Source: Pseudomonas moorei
Lineage (GTDB): Bacteria > Pseudomonadota > Gammaproteobacteria > Pseudomonadales > Pseudomonadaceae
Assembly: GCF_008801475.1 (NCBI RefSeq)
Contig: NZ_VZPP01000004.1
Coordinates: 453,419-517,418, forward strand
Length of the DNA stretch: 64,000 nt
Reading direction: 5' to 3'
Shown here: piece by piece, positions 45,452-54,501 of the stretch
Layout of the letters: every line of letters begins with the position of its first letter
Numbering within the stretch: position 1 is the first letter of the stretch
The notes under the pieces: model-generated
What the model was told of the DNA's origin: nothing
Database searches by the model: none
Seen by the model: the letters and a program-made list of their open reading frames with translations, nothing else
Position numbers and translations under genes: made by a program

Positions 45452-45480
45452 AAGGCGCATCCTCGGATGCGCCTTTCTTC
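45452..45480 (+). terminator. Rho-independent terminator after the tRNA-like element
   Basis: AAGGCGCATCC and GGATGCGCCTT form an 11-bp stem around a two-base loop, followed by TCTTCT. Confidence 0.8.
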
Positions 45481-45545
45481 TATCCGGATTCTACCCACGC
45501 TCCACGGTTGCCTAATTTTGAAGTTCAACCGTTTATGGGGGACGC

Positions 45546-47417
45546 ATGCTGCAGAATATCAGGGACAATTCACAAGGCTGGATTGCCAAGACCATTATCG
45601 GAGTCATTGTTGCATTGATGGCTTTGACCGGTTTCGACGCCATTTTCAAGGCCACGACGCACAACAATGAAGCGGCGAAGGTCAACGGCGAACAAATCAG
45701 CCAAAACGAGCTGAGCCAGGCGGTCGATATGCAACGCCGTCAACTCATGCAACAACTGGGCAAGGATTTCGATGCTTCCTTGCTCGACGAAAAAATGCTG
45801 CGTGAATCAGCGCTCAAGGGCTTGATTGACCGCAAACTGTTGCTGCAAGGCGCAGAGAGTTCAAAATTCGCCTTTTCCGAAGCAGCACTGGACCAGGTCA
45901 TCCTGCAAACCCCTGAATTCCAGGTGGATGGCAAATTCAGTCCGGAGCGTTTTGATCAGGTCATTCGCCAGCTCGGTTACAGCCGTCTGCAATTCCGCCA
46001 GATGCTGGCTCAGGAAATGCTGATCGGTCAGTTGCGCGCCGGTGTGGCGGGCAGTGGTTTTGTCACCGATGCACAGGTCATGGCTTTCGCCCGTCTGGAA
46101 AAACAGACCCGCGATTTCGCTTCCCTGAACATCAAGGCTGATCCAGCGGCCGTGAAGCTGACTGACGATGAAGTCAAAGCCTATTACGACGAACACGCCA
46201 AGGAATTCATGACGCCAGATCAGGTAGTCATCGATTACCTCGAATTGAAGAAGGCTTCCTTCTTTGATCAGGTCAGCGTCAAGGACGAAGATCTGCAGGC
46301 GGCGTATCAGAAAGAAACCGCGAACCTGTCCGAGCAACGTCGGGCTGCGCACATTCTGATCGAAGTGAACGACAAGACTACCGAGGCGCAAGCCAAGGCC
46401 AAGATCGAAGAGATCCAGGCCCGTCTGGCCAAAGGCGAAAAATTCGAGGCGCTGGCCAAAGAGTTTTCCCAGGATCCTGGCTCGGCAAGCAATGGCGGTG
46501 ATCTTGGCTACGCAGGTCCGGGTGTCTATGATCCGGCGTTCGAAAAAGCGCTGTACTCGTTGGCCAAGGACCAGGTTTCTGCGCCGGTTCGCACCGACTA
46601 CGGTTTCCACCTGATCAAGCTGTTGGGTGTGGAGGCGCCGGAAGTGCCGACCTTCGCCAGCCTGAAAGACAAGCTGACCCGCGAACTGAAGGCCCAGCAG
46701 GTCGAACAACGTTTCGTGGAGGCGAGCAAGCAACTGGAAGACTCTTCGTTCGAGGCATCCGATCTGGCTCAGCCGGCGCAGGACCTGAAACTGACCGTTC
46801 ACACCTCCAAGCCGTTTGGTCGTGAAGGTGGCGAGGGTGTTGCAGCCAACCGTGCCGTGGTGACCGCAGCGTTCAGCCCTGAAGTGCTGGACGAAGGAGC
46901 CAACAGCACCGCCATCGAGCTTGATCCTGAAACCGTGATCGTATTGCGCGCCAAGGAGCACTTGAAGCCTGCACAGCTGCCGCTGGAAAGCGTAGCTGGC
47001 CCGATCCGCGCGCAATTGGCCAAGGAGCATGCCAGTGCTGCCGCCAAGACCAAGGCTGAAGAGCTGATCGCCAGCCTGCGCGATGGCAAGACGCCACTGG
47101 ACAAGGCGATCGACGGTCAGAACTGGAAAGTCACAGCCGCCGCGACTCGGGCTCAGGAAGGGGTTGACCCGGCCGTACTGCAAGCGCTGTTCCGTATGCC
47201 GAAGCCTGTCGCGAAAGACAAGCCGACCTTCAGTAGCGTGACTTTGCCTGATGGCAGCCTGATGATCGTGCGCCTGAACAGTGTGAACGAAGCCGCAACG
47301 CCGACCGAAGAAGAGAAGGCTCAATACCGTCGCTTCCTCGCTTCGCGCGTTGGACAGCAAGACTTTGCGGCTTACCGCAAGCAGCTGGAAAGCGAGGCGG
47401 ACATCAAGCGTTTCTGA
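45546..47417 (+). CDS. ppiD: Peptidyl-prolyl cis-trans isomerase D
   Basis: A 623-residue inner-membrane-anchored periplasmic chaperone for newly exported proteins. The anchor is WIAKTIIGVIVALMALTGF at residues 12-30, followed by a SurA-like N-terminal domain and a parvulin (PpiC) domain near residues 260-360 (AAHILIEVNDKTTEAQAKA, FSQDPGSASNGGDLGY, YGFHLIKL). Length is as expected for PpiD. A terminator follows. Confidence 0.95.
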   Translation: MLQNIRDNSQGWIAKTIIGVIVALMALTGFDAIFKATTHNNEAAKVNGEQISQNELSQAVDMQRRQLMQQLGKDFDASLLDEKMLRESALKGLIDRKLLLQGAESSKFAFSEAALDQVILQTPEFQVDGKFSPERFDQVIRQLGYSRLQFRQMLAQEMLIGQLRAGVAGSGFVTDAQVMAFARLEKQTRDFASLNIKADPAAVKLTDDEVKAYYDEHAKEFMTPDQVVIDYLELKKASFFDQVSVKDEDLQAAYQKETANLSEQRRAAHILIEVNDKTTEAQAKAKIEEIQARLAKGEKFEALAKEFSQDPGSASNGGDLGYAGPGVYDPAFEKALYSLAKDQVSAPVRTDYGFHLIKLLGVEAPEVPTFASLKDKLTRELKAQQVEQRFVEASKQLEDSSFEASDLAQPAQDLKLTVHTSKPFGREGGEGVAANRAVVTAAFSPEVLDEGANSTAIELDPETVIVLRAKEHLKPAQLPLESVAGPIRAQLAKEHASAAAKTKAEELIASLRDGKTPLDKAIDGQNWKVTAAATRAQEGVDPAVLQALFRMPKPVAKDKPTFSSVTLPDGSLMIVRLNSVNEAATPTEEEKAQYRRFLASRVGQQDFAAYRKQLESEADIKRF

Positions 47418-47446
47418 TGCCTGACTGAGTTTTTGTGCTCATCAAG

Positions 47447-47476
47447 AACCCCGGCCGAAAGGTCGGGGTTTTTTGT
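47447..47476 (+). terminator. Rho-independent terminator after ppiD
   Basis: AACCCCGGCC-GAAA-GGTCGGGGTT stem followed by TTTTTG. Confidence 0.88.
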
Positions 47477-47621
47477 TTGGGCAATTGTCATCAATCTTCC
47501 GGGATCTTTTGCCTAATATCGGGATCAACGGACCTGTATCTGTTTTAAGACACAATCGTTGCGCCGCTAAGCAACGATCTGTTGCACAATACGCCCCGAA
47601 CCGATTTCCTCAGGATGTTCA

Positions 47622-48479
47622 ATGTTTAAATCATTTCCCATGCGTGTTGCCGGGCTGGCGCTGGTGCTGGCCGCTGCGGCCGGGTGCTCGTCGAAGAAAG
47701 CCGCCATCTATGAGCATGAGAACTTCTCCGACTCCGGTACGTTTTCCCGTAACTATCCGGTGACAGATGCGCAATCCTGTGAAGCCGCCCGTCGGGCATT
47801 GCTTAGCCAGGGCTACATCATCACCAGCAGTGATCCGAAACTGGTCAGTGGCCACAAGAGCTTCCAGCAGACCGGTGAGACCCATATGGAGATCAGCTTC
47901 AGTGTGGTTTGCGCAGATGATGGCAGCGAAGGACACCATGCGACCATGTTCGCCAATGCCCTGCAGGACCGCTATGCATTGAAGAAGACCAACAACTCCG
48001 CCAGCCTCGGCGTCGGCGTCTTGGGCTCGGTGTCGATGCCAATAGGCTCGTCGGACGATTCGATGGTGAAGGTCGCCAGTGAGACCGTCTCGTCCGCCAA
48101 GTTCTATGAACGATTCTTCACCCTGGTCGAGCTGTTCCTGCCTCCAGAAGCCAAAAAGGCTGCGCATATCACCGAAAAACCGAAAACCGATCTGGGTGTG
48201 CCTGAAGCCAAGGCTGCTCCGGCTCCGTTAGCGGCAACCCCGGCTCCGGCAACCCCGGCTCCGGCAGTAGAACCGGCACCCGCAGCGACTCCGGCTCCTG
48301 TCGAAGCCACGCCAGCGGTCTCTGAACCGGTTGCGCCACCGCCTGAGGCGGCGCCTATCACGGCAGCTCAGAGCGAAGCGCCGGCAGCATCCACGGAAAC
48401 CATCACGCCACCGACCCCTCCAAGTGACATGCCGCCGCCGACCGAGCCGATCCCGGCAATGCCAGTCACCGGCCAGTGA
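47622..48479 (+). CDS. DUF2242 lipoprotein
   Basis: A 285-residue lipoprotein; the lipobox is AAAAGC after MFKSFPMRVAGLALVL. The globular part (residues about 30-180) has the DUF2242 pattern: YEHENFSDSGTFSRNYP, CEAARRALLSQGYIITS and SVSMPIGSSDDSMVKVASETV. The C-terminal hundred residues are a Pro/Ala-rich low-complexity tail. Its role is unknown; such proteins are outer-membrane or periplasmic. AGGA precedes the ATG. Confidence 0.82.
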   Translation: MFKSFPMRVAGLALVLAAAAGCSSKKAAIYEHENFSDSGTFSRNYPVTDAQSCEAARRALLSQGYIITSSDPKLVSGHKSFQQTGETHMEISFSVVCADDGSEGHHATMFANALQDRYALKKTNNSASLGVGVLGSVSMPIGSSDDSMVKVASETVSSAKFYERFFTLVELFLPPEAKKAAHITEKPKTDLGVPEAKAAPAPLAATPAPATPAPAVEPAPAATPAPVEATPAVSEPVAPPPEAAPITAAQSEAPAASTETITPPTPPSDMPPPTEPIPAMPVTGQ

Positions 48480-48737
48480 TGGGCAACAGCGTTGCGGGAT
48501 CGGAAACAGGCAAGCCGCTCCCGTAACGTCGTCAGACTTGACCCACGTCAACCCAGGCTGCCGTTTTGCAGCCTGCCTCAAAAAAAACGCTGATAAATTC
48601 CTGACCGCCTGCTACGTTTTATCCTACAGCGACGGAGTGTCGTGGCCGCGTCATTTTTCTTTCATGCGCGGACTTTATGCTCGGTTTGCTGGTCATTTGA
48701 TCAGACGTTTTTTCAATGAGCCGGGGGAGACTGGACA

Positions 48738-48824
48738 ATGGACGATTATCAGGAAGAGCTGCTCGAGTATCAGGCGTTTGAACTGGATCCACTGGAACCG
48801 GCCGAAGACGCTACCGAGCTGTAA
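48738..48824 (+). CDS. Small acidic 28-residue protein
   Basis: ATG-TAA frame of 29 codons giving MDDYQEELLEYQAFELDPLE plus PAEDATEL. GGGGGAG lies nine bases before the ATG. The product is strongly acidic (about one third Asp/Glu) with a likely amphipathic first half. It lies just before the converging araC end. I believe similar short proteins are annotated in other Pseudomonas, but no function is known. Confidence 0.55.
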   Translation: MDDYQEELLEYQAFELDPLEPAEDATEL

Positions 48825-48827
48825 GCG

Positions 48828-49868
48828 TCAGGCGGACTGGCGATGGCTGCGGCGAAATTCGCCGGGCGTCTGCCCGTTCCAGCGTTTGAAGGCGCGTTGA
48901 AAGGCTTCGGCTGAGGCAAAGCCGAGCAGGTAGGCGATTTCACCGAACGCCAGTTCGGTATCGCGTATGTAAGTCATGGCCAGATCGCGACGTGTGTCGT
49001 TGAGGATTGCGCGAAATTGCGTGCCTTCCTCGGCGAGTTTGCGACGCAAGGTCCAGGTAGGCAGCTTCAGGCGTGCCGCCACTTCTTCCAGGTCGGGTTC
49101 CCGGCCACCATTGAGCAAAGGCCCCAGCAGCTGAGTGATGCGTTCACGCAGGCTGCGGGTGCGTGTCAGTTGCTCCAGTTCCCGCTCACACAGTTGCAGC
49201 AAGTGCCGCCACGTACTTGGGCAATGTTCGGGATTACGCTGGGCAAGGCTCGCCAGGTTCAGGCGCAACTGATTGTGTTCGCAGCCGAACTGGATCGGAC
49301 AGTCGCCCAGCACTTCATAGTCCGCGCGATAGTCGGGTGCTTCGAACTCGATCTCGATGCGTTCGGCACGCAGCGGGACGGTGCTTACACTGGATAATTG
49401 CTGTAACCATCCGGCGATGATCGAGTCCACCACGAAGCGGTTATAGGTGTTGTAAGGGCTGATGGAATAGAACCGCAACCAGGCACCCTGAGCGTCTTCG
49501 TGGAAGCTCGACTGCCCGCGATAGTTGGAACCATACAAGGCTTCAAAACGAATCAGACAACGTGCCGCTTCGCGTACCGTCGGCGCCTGGGCGGCGGTGA
49601 CTCCGGCGAGACCGGCCTGACTCAGGCGACTGAACTGGCCCATGCGCAAGCCGAGCGCCGGGTTATCGGTCAGTTGGATGGCACTGTGGCCCAATCGCAT
49701 GTAACGGGGGATCGAGAGCCGCGCACCCGCTTCGCCGAGACGAGAGGCATCAAGGCCGTATTGGTCCAGCAGAGGTTGCGGATCTACACCGTGGCTGCGC
49801 ACCGCGTCGGCCAGGCTGTGAACAAAGCCCACCGACAGATCGCCCAGACGCATCGGAAGCGGTTTCAT
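48828..49868 (-). CDS. AraC-family regulator (N-terminal AraC-binding-like domain)
   Basis: A 346-residue regulator. The N-terminal arabinose-binding-like domain (residues about 20-210) includes LSIPRYMRLGHSAIQLTDNP; the C-terminal pair of helix-turn-helices has LEEVAARLKLPTWTLRRKLAEEG (in pieces) and GEIAYLLGFASAEAFQRAFKRW. It starts 3 bases after the stop of the nitrilase-fold gene, so the two are one transcription unit. Ligand unknown; relatives are called OruR/GliR-type. Confidence 0.88.
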   Translation of the reverse strand: MKPLPMRLGDLSVGFVHSLADAVRSHGVDPQPLLDQYGLDASRLGEAGARLSIPRYMRLGHSAIQLTDNPALGLRMGQFSRLSQAGLAGVTAAQAPTVREAARCLIRFEALYGSNYRGQSSFHEDAQGAWLRFYSISPYNTYNRFVVDSIIAGWLQQLSSVSTVPLRAERIEIEFEAPDYRADYEVLGDCPIQFGCEHNQLRLNLASLAQRNPEHCPSTWRHLLQLCERELEQLTRTRSLRERITQLLGPLLNGGREPDLEEVAARLKLPTWTLRRKLAEEGTQFRAILNDTRRDLAMTYIRDTELAFGEIAYLLGFASAEAFQRAFKRWNGQTPGEFRRSHRQSA

Positions 49869-49871
49869 GCG

Positions 49872-51002
49872 CTACAACCAGAGGTTCAGCAGGCGTGCAC
49901 CATGCGCGTTGGCGTTGATGAACTGCTGACCGTTGCTGCTGATGAAGCTTTGTCCGCTGCTGCCTTGATCCCAGAATTGCCCGCGCAGAAACACGCTGAC
50001 GCCAGCCGTGGCCTGACTGGCCGGTGCCTGGGTAGTCAGGGTCAGGCGCTGCCAGGCCTGACCTTCGCTGAGCTCTCCTGGCTTGAGATTGACCGAGACC
50101 GGTGTCGACGAGCCCCGGAATCCTCGCCACGGCTGATCCCAGGTGCCACGCCCTGCCACAAAGGCTGGAACCGCTACCAGTTGCACGCTCTGATCATCGA
50201 GCTTGCGATAGTTTTCCGGATACCAGCTGTCGCGACCGATCAGCACACCCAGGCGTCCGGCCGGCGTATCGAAAGCATTGAGCGAATGTTCGCCGTTGGC
50301 CTTGATTCCGTCCTTCTCGGCAAACACCGAATGTATCTGGCGCTGCGGTTGTCCGATCGGCAGGCCATCGCGGCCAAACACGACGCTGCTGTTGTAAAGC
50401 GCACCGTGGCCGATTTTCAGGGTGCCGTCGATGACACTCGGCTCGGGCAATACAATGGAGCCTGCCACCAGTGTCACGTGGAATTCCTTCGCCAGCCCGC
50501 CAAACAGCGCCTGGTAATCCTTGGCCATGGCTTTGGCTTTCATGCGCAGGTGAGCATCGTCCAGGCGATTGCCGCCCTGGGCGCTGATCAACGCACGGAC
50601 GAACTTCAAGGGGTTGCTCACGGCCAGCCAGTTCATGGCTTCCTTCAGCGTGGTGGCCTGGTACAACTCATCCTTCTCGCCGCTGACCATCAGCCAGGTG
50701 CCGACATGCTCCGGCAGGACCACGATGGTTTTCTCATTGAGCAGTCCCTGGTTCTTGGCTTTCTGCAAGTAGGCCGCGAGTTTGCGGTGCAGGCGTTCAG
50801 GGCTCTGGTAGTCAGTAGGAAACAGTTCAGGCTGGATGCCCAACAGATTGCCGCGATCGGCAGGTACGCCCTGATCGACGGCAAGGTTGATCCGCAAGTC
50901 CGAAAGGTAATGACCCACCGGGCGATCCGCAGCCCACATGGCGTAGGTCGTCAGGACGGCAATCAGCGCCATGGAGAGGGTCAGGTACAAAAGTTTGCGC
51001 AT
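49872..51002 (-). CDS. Membrane-anchored nitrilase-fold protein lacking catalytic residues
   Basis: A 376-residue carbon-nitrogen hydrolase family protein with an N-terminal membrane segment (LLYLTLSMALIAVLTTYAMW). The family triad is Glu-Lys-Cys. Glu is kept as E98 in TIVVLPEHVGTW. The Lys position is occupied by Q222 (QRQIHS) and the Cys position by G256 (RLGVLIGRDSWYPE, normally GvxIC.D..PE). Surrounding motifs are intact, so it looks like a pseudoenzyme, perhaps a sensor or scaffold. It is followed by an araC gene 3 bases away, likely in the same operon. Confidence 0.85.
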   Translation of the reverse strand: MRKLLYLTLSMALIAVLTTYAMWAADRPVGHYLSDLRINLAVDQGVPADRGNLLGIQPELFPTDYQSPERLHRKLAAYLQKAKNQGLLNEKTIVVLPEHVGTWLMVSGEKDELYQATTLKEAMNWLAVSNPLKFVRALISAQGGNRLDDAHLRMKAKAMAKDYQALFGGLAKEFHVTLVAGSIVLPEPSVIDGTLKIGHGALYNSSVVFGRDGLPIGQPQRQIHSVFAEKDGIKANGEHSLNAFDTPAGRLGVLIGRDSWYPENYRKLDDQSVQLVAVPAFVAGRGTWDQPWRGFRGSSTPVSVNLKPGELSEGQAWQRLTLTTQAPASQATAGVSVFLRGQFWDQGSSGQSFISSNGQQFINANAHGARLLNLWL

Positions 51003-51223
51003 GGGGAAACAGTCAGGGGCGGTGAGCAGGGTTCATGGCTTTTCTTCGGGGTTCGACTCAAGGATAAAGCGAATCAAGGAGTCAGGGGGAAATTTCTGTT
51101 TTCCTTGATCTGTACTCAGAAGAGCGCGGATTTTGTCTGCGAATACCATTGGTGAGGGAAGCGGTAATAAAGTTGTTCAATTATCCCGGATATCGGGTCT
51201 TCTATACTGGCACAGTCCTGGTG

Positions 51224-51856
51224 TTAAGTAATTTTTCGCAGAGTTGCAGGTGGTTGAGCATTTTTATTTTGAACGATAATGCCCGTAATAATGTTCGTGA
51301 GGGCTTCTGTGAGCTGTGGTTTGGTGGTCGCGATGCTATACCACTGGGATTGCCCAAATAGAATTGTAATGATGGTGCTGGTCATCAGGCAGTGGTCGCC
51401 GCAGACGTTTCCTTGAACGCTGTAGTCAGCTGCGATAATTGGTCTTAGAACAGCCGAATATCTGTCTTTCAGCTGGATGAGGTGGGCTTTTTGTTCTTCA
51501 TTGAGATTGCCAAATTCATGCGTAATCAACACCAGCTTGTGCTTTTCATTGAAGTGGAAGGCGACGAAGGCCTGGATGAAAGCGCGCAAGCGTTCGCGGG
51601 TGCTTCGTGCTCCTTTCATTCGACGCTCAGTATCGAGCAATAAATCCGATAAGCCGGACTCAATCAGTTCGAACAACAAGGACTGTTTGTTTTCGATGTG
51701 GTGATACAGCGATCCGGCGTGTAAGCCCAGGTAGCTCGCCAAATCTCGCAAACCGATGGCGTGAAAGCCGTGTACTGCGAAGAGTTTGCCCGCAGCGTCA
51801 AGTAGTCGATCACGGGCACTGTGTACCGGTTTGGTTGATGTAATCTCAATTGGCAT
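51224..51856 (-). CDS. TetR-family transcriptional regulator
   Basis: A 210-residue repressor. The N-terminal helix-turn-helix spans LLDAAGKLFAVHGFHAIGL and LASYLGLHAGSLYHHIENKQ. The C-terminal ligand domain (residues about 60-200) is divergent, and ends in a basic TLRKIT. It is transcribed toward the nitrilase-like gene, upstream of the MFS transporter and downstream of the steroid-like cluster on the same strand. Its coding sequence appears less G/C-rich than neighbours, which may signal transfer. It is the best candidate regulator of the cluster. Confidence 0.9.
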   Translation of the reverse strand: MPIEITSTKPVHSARDRLLDAAGKLFAVHGFHAIGLRDLASYLGLHAGSLYHHIENKQSLLFELIESGLSDLLLDTERRMKGARSTRERLRAFIQAFVAFHFNEKHKLVLITHEFGNLNEEQKAHLIQLKDRYSAVLRPIIAADYSVQGNVCGDHCLMTSTIITILFGQSQWYSIATTKPQLTEALTNIITGIIVQNKNAQPPATLRKIT

Positions 51857-51996
51857 GCCGATCTCTCAACTAATCAATGAGCGCCTGAGTCCTATAGAGT
51901 CAGCTTGTTCTTCGGGCGGCAGATTAATAGTATCCGCGATCCCAAGTTATTAGCGCTCTGTGTCGTGTCATTCTCAAATAACTCGTGCTGCAAGAT

Positions 51997-53325
51997 TTAT
52001 CCCGCGTGGCGATAGTCAGTTCTGGAAGCATGATTAGCGGTTCGCATCAGTAACAGCACCGCGCAAATCACTGGCAGATTCACCAAAAGCAGCGAATATC
52101 GCAGTGACTCCTGGCCAAGCAGAGGCAGCAACATGTCGCTGAACAAGCCGGTAATCAGCGGTCCGACGCCGACCCCGAGTAGCGTGCTGACGATAGTTTG
52201 CAAAGCCATTGCGGTTCCGCGTCGACCGGGCGGCACCAGTTGGGTAACGAGGTTGTACGAGGGGGCTACCCACCACACGGCGAAGAACGAATAGAGCGCG
52301 CACCAGAGCATGGCGTTTGGAATCGGCACATCGCCAAGGCGAACCAGTAGGGCGTCGGACCAGAGCAGATAGGGAACCAGTGCGCAGAGGGCCGCCAGGT
52401 GACCCATTATGGGGATCGAAACTTGCCAGTGTGGATTGTGCCGACACAGGCGGTCACTTAGCCACCCGCTGAAGATGCCGCCAAACCCGGCCGAGGTGCC
52501 ACAGATGACCCCCGCCAGCAACCCGGCGTGTTGCAATGACAAGCCGTGGGAGCGCACCAGGAAACTGGTGTTCCACATGCCAATGGCGTAGGAGCTGAGC
52601 GTGGTCAGACCGCCTGCCAGGATCAGGCAGCGGTACGCTGGCAGTGCCCAAAGTTTGCGTGCTTCGGCGCCCATGCCCAGCAGCGCAGAAGGCTTTTGCG
52701 TGTGTGGCGTGAGGTCCCAACGACCGCGCAGCGGTTCCTTCGCAACGAGGGCCAGGATGGCGCAAAACACCAGTGCCGGCACGCCCAGGGCAATAAACCC
52801 ACTGCGCCAGCCAAAGTGCTCGACCACCCAGGCTCCGAGACTTAAACCGATGATCGAGGAAAATGTGGGTGCCGCGGTGAAACAACTAATGGCGAAGGAG
52901 CGTCGTTGAGGTGGATACAGGTCGGCGATCAGTGAAAGCGAGGCCGAAGTCGTAGGCGATTCGCTGACTGCAACCAGCATTCGCGCAATGGCCAGCGCAA
53001 GGAAGCTGCCGGCCAGCCCGCAAGCCATTGTTGCCACGGCCCAGAGCAGGCAAGACATAGCCAACAGGCGAATGCGCGGCATGCGGTCCACCAACCGTCC
53101 GGCGGGCAGGCCCATCAGTGCATACATGGCTGCGAACGCCAGGCCAGAGATCAAACCGATGGCGGTGTCGCTGACGGCGAATTCGGATTTGATCGGCTCG
53201 ACCATGACAGCGAGAATCTGTCGCCCGACAAAGTTGTCGGCAAACACCATAGCCAGCAACAACAGCAAACCGTGGTTGCCCCAGCCAACCCTGGCCGGAG
53301 GCAAGTTGCCTGCGCTGGCGGTCAT
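51997..53325 (-). CDS. MFS transporter of the catabolic cluster
   Basis: A 442-residue transporter with twelve membrane segments; NFVGRQILAVMVEPIKSEFAV and MYALMGLPAGRLVDRMPRIR are features of the spinster/sugar-phosphate-like MFS branch. Its ATG at 53325 overlaps the flavin reductase stop (ATGA), so the two are translationally coupled; the alternative GTG upstream is inside that gene. It likely imports or exports the cluster's substrate. Confidence 0.87.
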   Translation of the reverse strand: MTASAGNLPPARVGWGNHGLLLLLAMVFADNFVGRQILAVMVEPIKSEFAVSDTAIGLISGLAFAAMYALMGLPAGRLVDRMPRIRLLAMSCLLWAVATMACGLAGSFLALAIARMLVAVSESPTTSASLSLIADLYPPQRRSFAISCFTAAPTFSSIIGLSLGAWVVEHFGWRSGFIALGVPALVFCAILALVAKEPLRGRWDLTPHTQKPSALLGMGAEARKLWALPAYRCLILAGGLTTLSSYAIGMWNTSFLVRSHGLSLQHAGLLAGVICGTSAGFGGIFSGWLSDRLCRHNPHWQVSIPIMGHLAALCALVPYLLWSDALLVRLGDVPIPNAMLWCALYSFFAVWWVAPSYNLVTQLVPPGRRGTAMALQTIVSTLLGVGVGPLITGLFSDMLLPLLGQESLRYSLLLVNLPVICAVLLLMRTANHASRTDYRHAG

Positions 53326-54305
53326 CGCGGTGCCCACAGATCAGGCAAGCCTGGGTCACTCACGACGATCAACCGCTTGAGCAAGACCTTCAAGGCTTGT
53401 GCGTCGGCGGCACCGAGTTTGACCGAGAGGTCTTCCTCCACAGCCTTGGCCAGCGCCAGTTGATGCAATGAAACTTCGCGGCCCTGAGCCGTGAGCACAA
53501 AACGTAGCGATTGGGCCGGGCCCTCAAACGCTACCAGGCGCTGGCGTTCGAGAAAACGCATGCTGGCGAGCGAAACGACGCGGCCTGTGTAGTTTACAAA
53601 AGTATTGATTTCCTCAAGGGTCAGATTGTCCCGGATACACAAAATCGACAGAACAAAAAATGTCTGTTCGTCCAGTTGTTGACTGCTCAGCAACTGCCGC
53701 AGGGCATTGAGTGTCTGGTAATGTCCGCGCCCAAGCAGATAGCCGAGCAAATCCTCGGTGTAGCTGCAATCAGGCGGTGGCGGCGTGGTCGCCAGGCGCA
53801 GCTCGCTACGGGGTTTGCGTGTGGCCAGGGCGTATTGGCCGCTCTGGAATGCCAGCGGCGCCCGGTCGCTGTGATCGAAGGCCAGTACTTCGCCGACAAA
53901 AATCACATGGTCGCCACCTTCGTACTGGAACGCCGTGCGGCATTGGAAGCGAGCGGTGCAATCTTGTAGCAAGGGGGCTTCGCTGACGCCGCGATCCAGT
54001 GCGATTTCGGCGAACTTGTCCTCACCCTGAGTGGCGAAACGTCCCGACAGGGTCTCTTGCTCCGTGGACAGTACGTGCACGTTCCAATGCTTGCCGCTGC
54101 TGAATACCGGCAGGCTGCGCGCCTGCTTGGAGAGGCTCCAGAGTACCAGCGGCGGGTTGAGTGACACCGAGTTGAAGCTATTGGCGGTAATGCCCACGGG
54201 CGAGCCGTCTTCGGTCTGGGTGGTGATGATCGTGACGCCGGTGGTGAAGGTGCCAAGCGCGGCACGAAATGCCTGGGGATCGAAGCTGATGTTTTGCATT
54301 GCCAT
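53322..54305 (-). CDS. Flavin reductase with C-terminal winged-helix-like domain
   Basis: A 327-residue two-domain protein. Residues about 8-165 are a flavin reductase-like FMN-binding domain (FRAALGTFTTGVTIITTQTE, SFNSVSLNPPLVLWSLSK, GDHVIFVGEVLAF), the NADH:flavin partner of two-component monooxygenases. The C-terminal 150 residues (YLLGRGHYQTLNALRQLL...FVLTAQGREVSLHQLA) look like a MarR-type winged helix, as in some nitrophenol and HsaB-like reductases. No oxygenase gene is next to it in this window. GAGG precedes the ATG at 54305. It is divergent from the aldehyde dehydrogenase. Confidence 0.85.
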   Translation of the reverse strand: MAMQNISFDPQAFRAALGTFTTGVTIITTQTEDGSPVGITANSFNSVSLNPPLVLWSLSKQARSLPVFSSGKHWNVHVLSTEQETLSGRFATQGEDKFAEIALDRGVSEAPLLQDCTARFQCRTAFQYEGGDHVIFVGEVLAFDHSDRAPLAFQSGQYALATRKPRSELRLATTPPPPDCSYTEDLLGYLLGRGHYQTLNALRQLLSSQQLDEQTFFVLSILCIRDNLTLEEINTFVNYTGRVVSLASMRFLERQRLVAFEGPAQSLRFVLTAQGREVSLHQLALAKAVEEDLSVKLGAADAQALKVLLKRLIVVSDPGLPDLWAPR

Positions 54306-54396
54306 GACTGGCCTCATGGGGTGGAATTTTCGTATAGCCAGTATTGAGCGTTTGCAGGCGCTGAACATCGTCTCAACGGACTAACGCTAATGCAGG

Positions 54397-54418
54397 GCCT
54401 CGTCCGATTGGACGAGGC
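54397..54418. promoter_or_regulatory. 22-bp perfect palindrome in the divergent promoter region
   Basis: GCCTCGTCC and GGACGAGGC are perfect 9-bp inverted repeats around GATT, centred between the flavin reductase and aldehyde dehydrogenase genes. It is not of the REP sequence family. It is a good candidate operator, possibly for the TetR regulator, or a leader hairpin of the aldehyde dehydrogenase message. Confidence 0.5.
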
Positions 54419-54501
54419 GGCACAGGTATTCGCGAGGCTAGGGTGGCGCCAGGCGCATCGGGCGCTCAATGGCCATCGAGCCAACCTGCAAGGGGATAAC
54501 A

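Noticed and set aside
48554..48575. Hairpin CAGGCTGC/GCAGCCTG after the DUF2242 gene
   Set aside because: It is followed by an A-run and not a T-run on the plus strand, and lacks terminator features in either direction.
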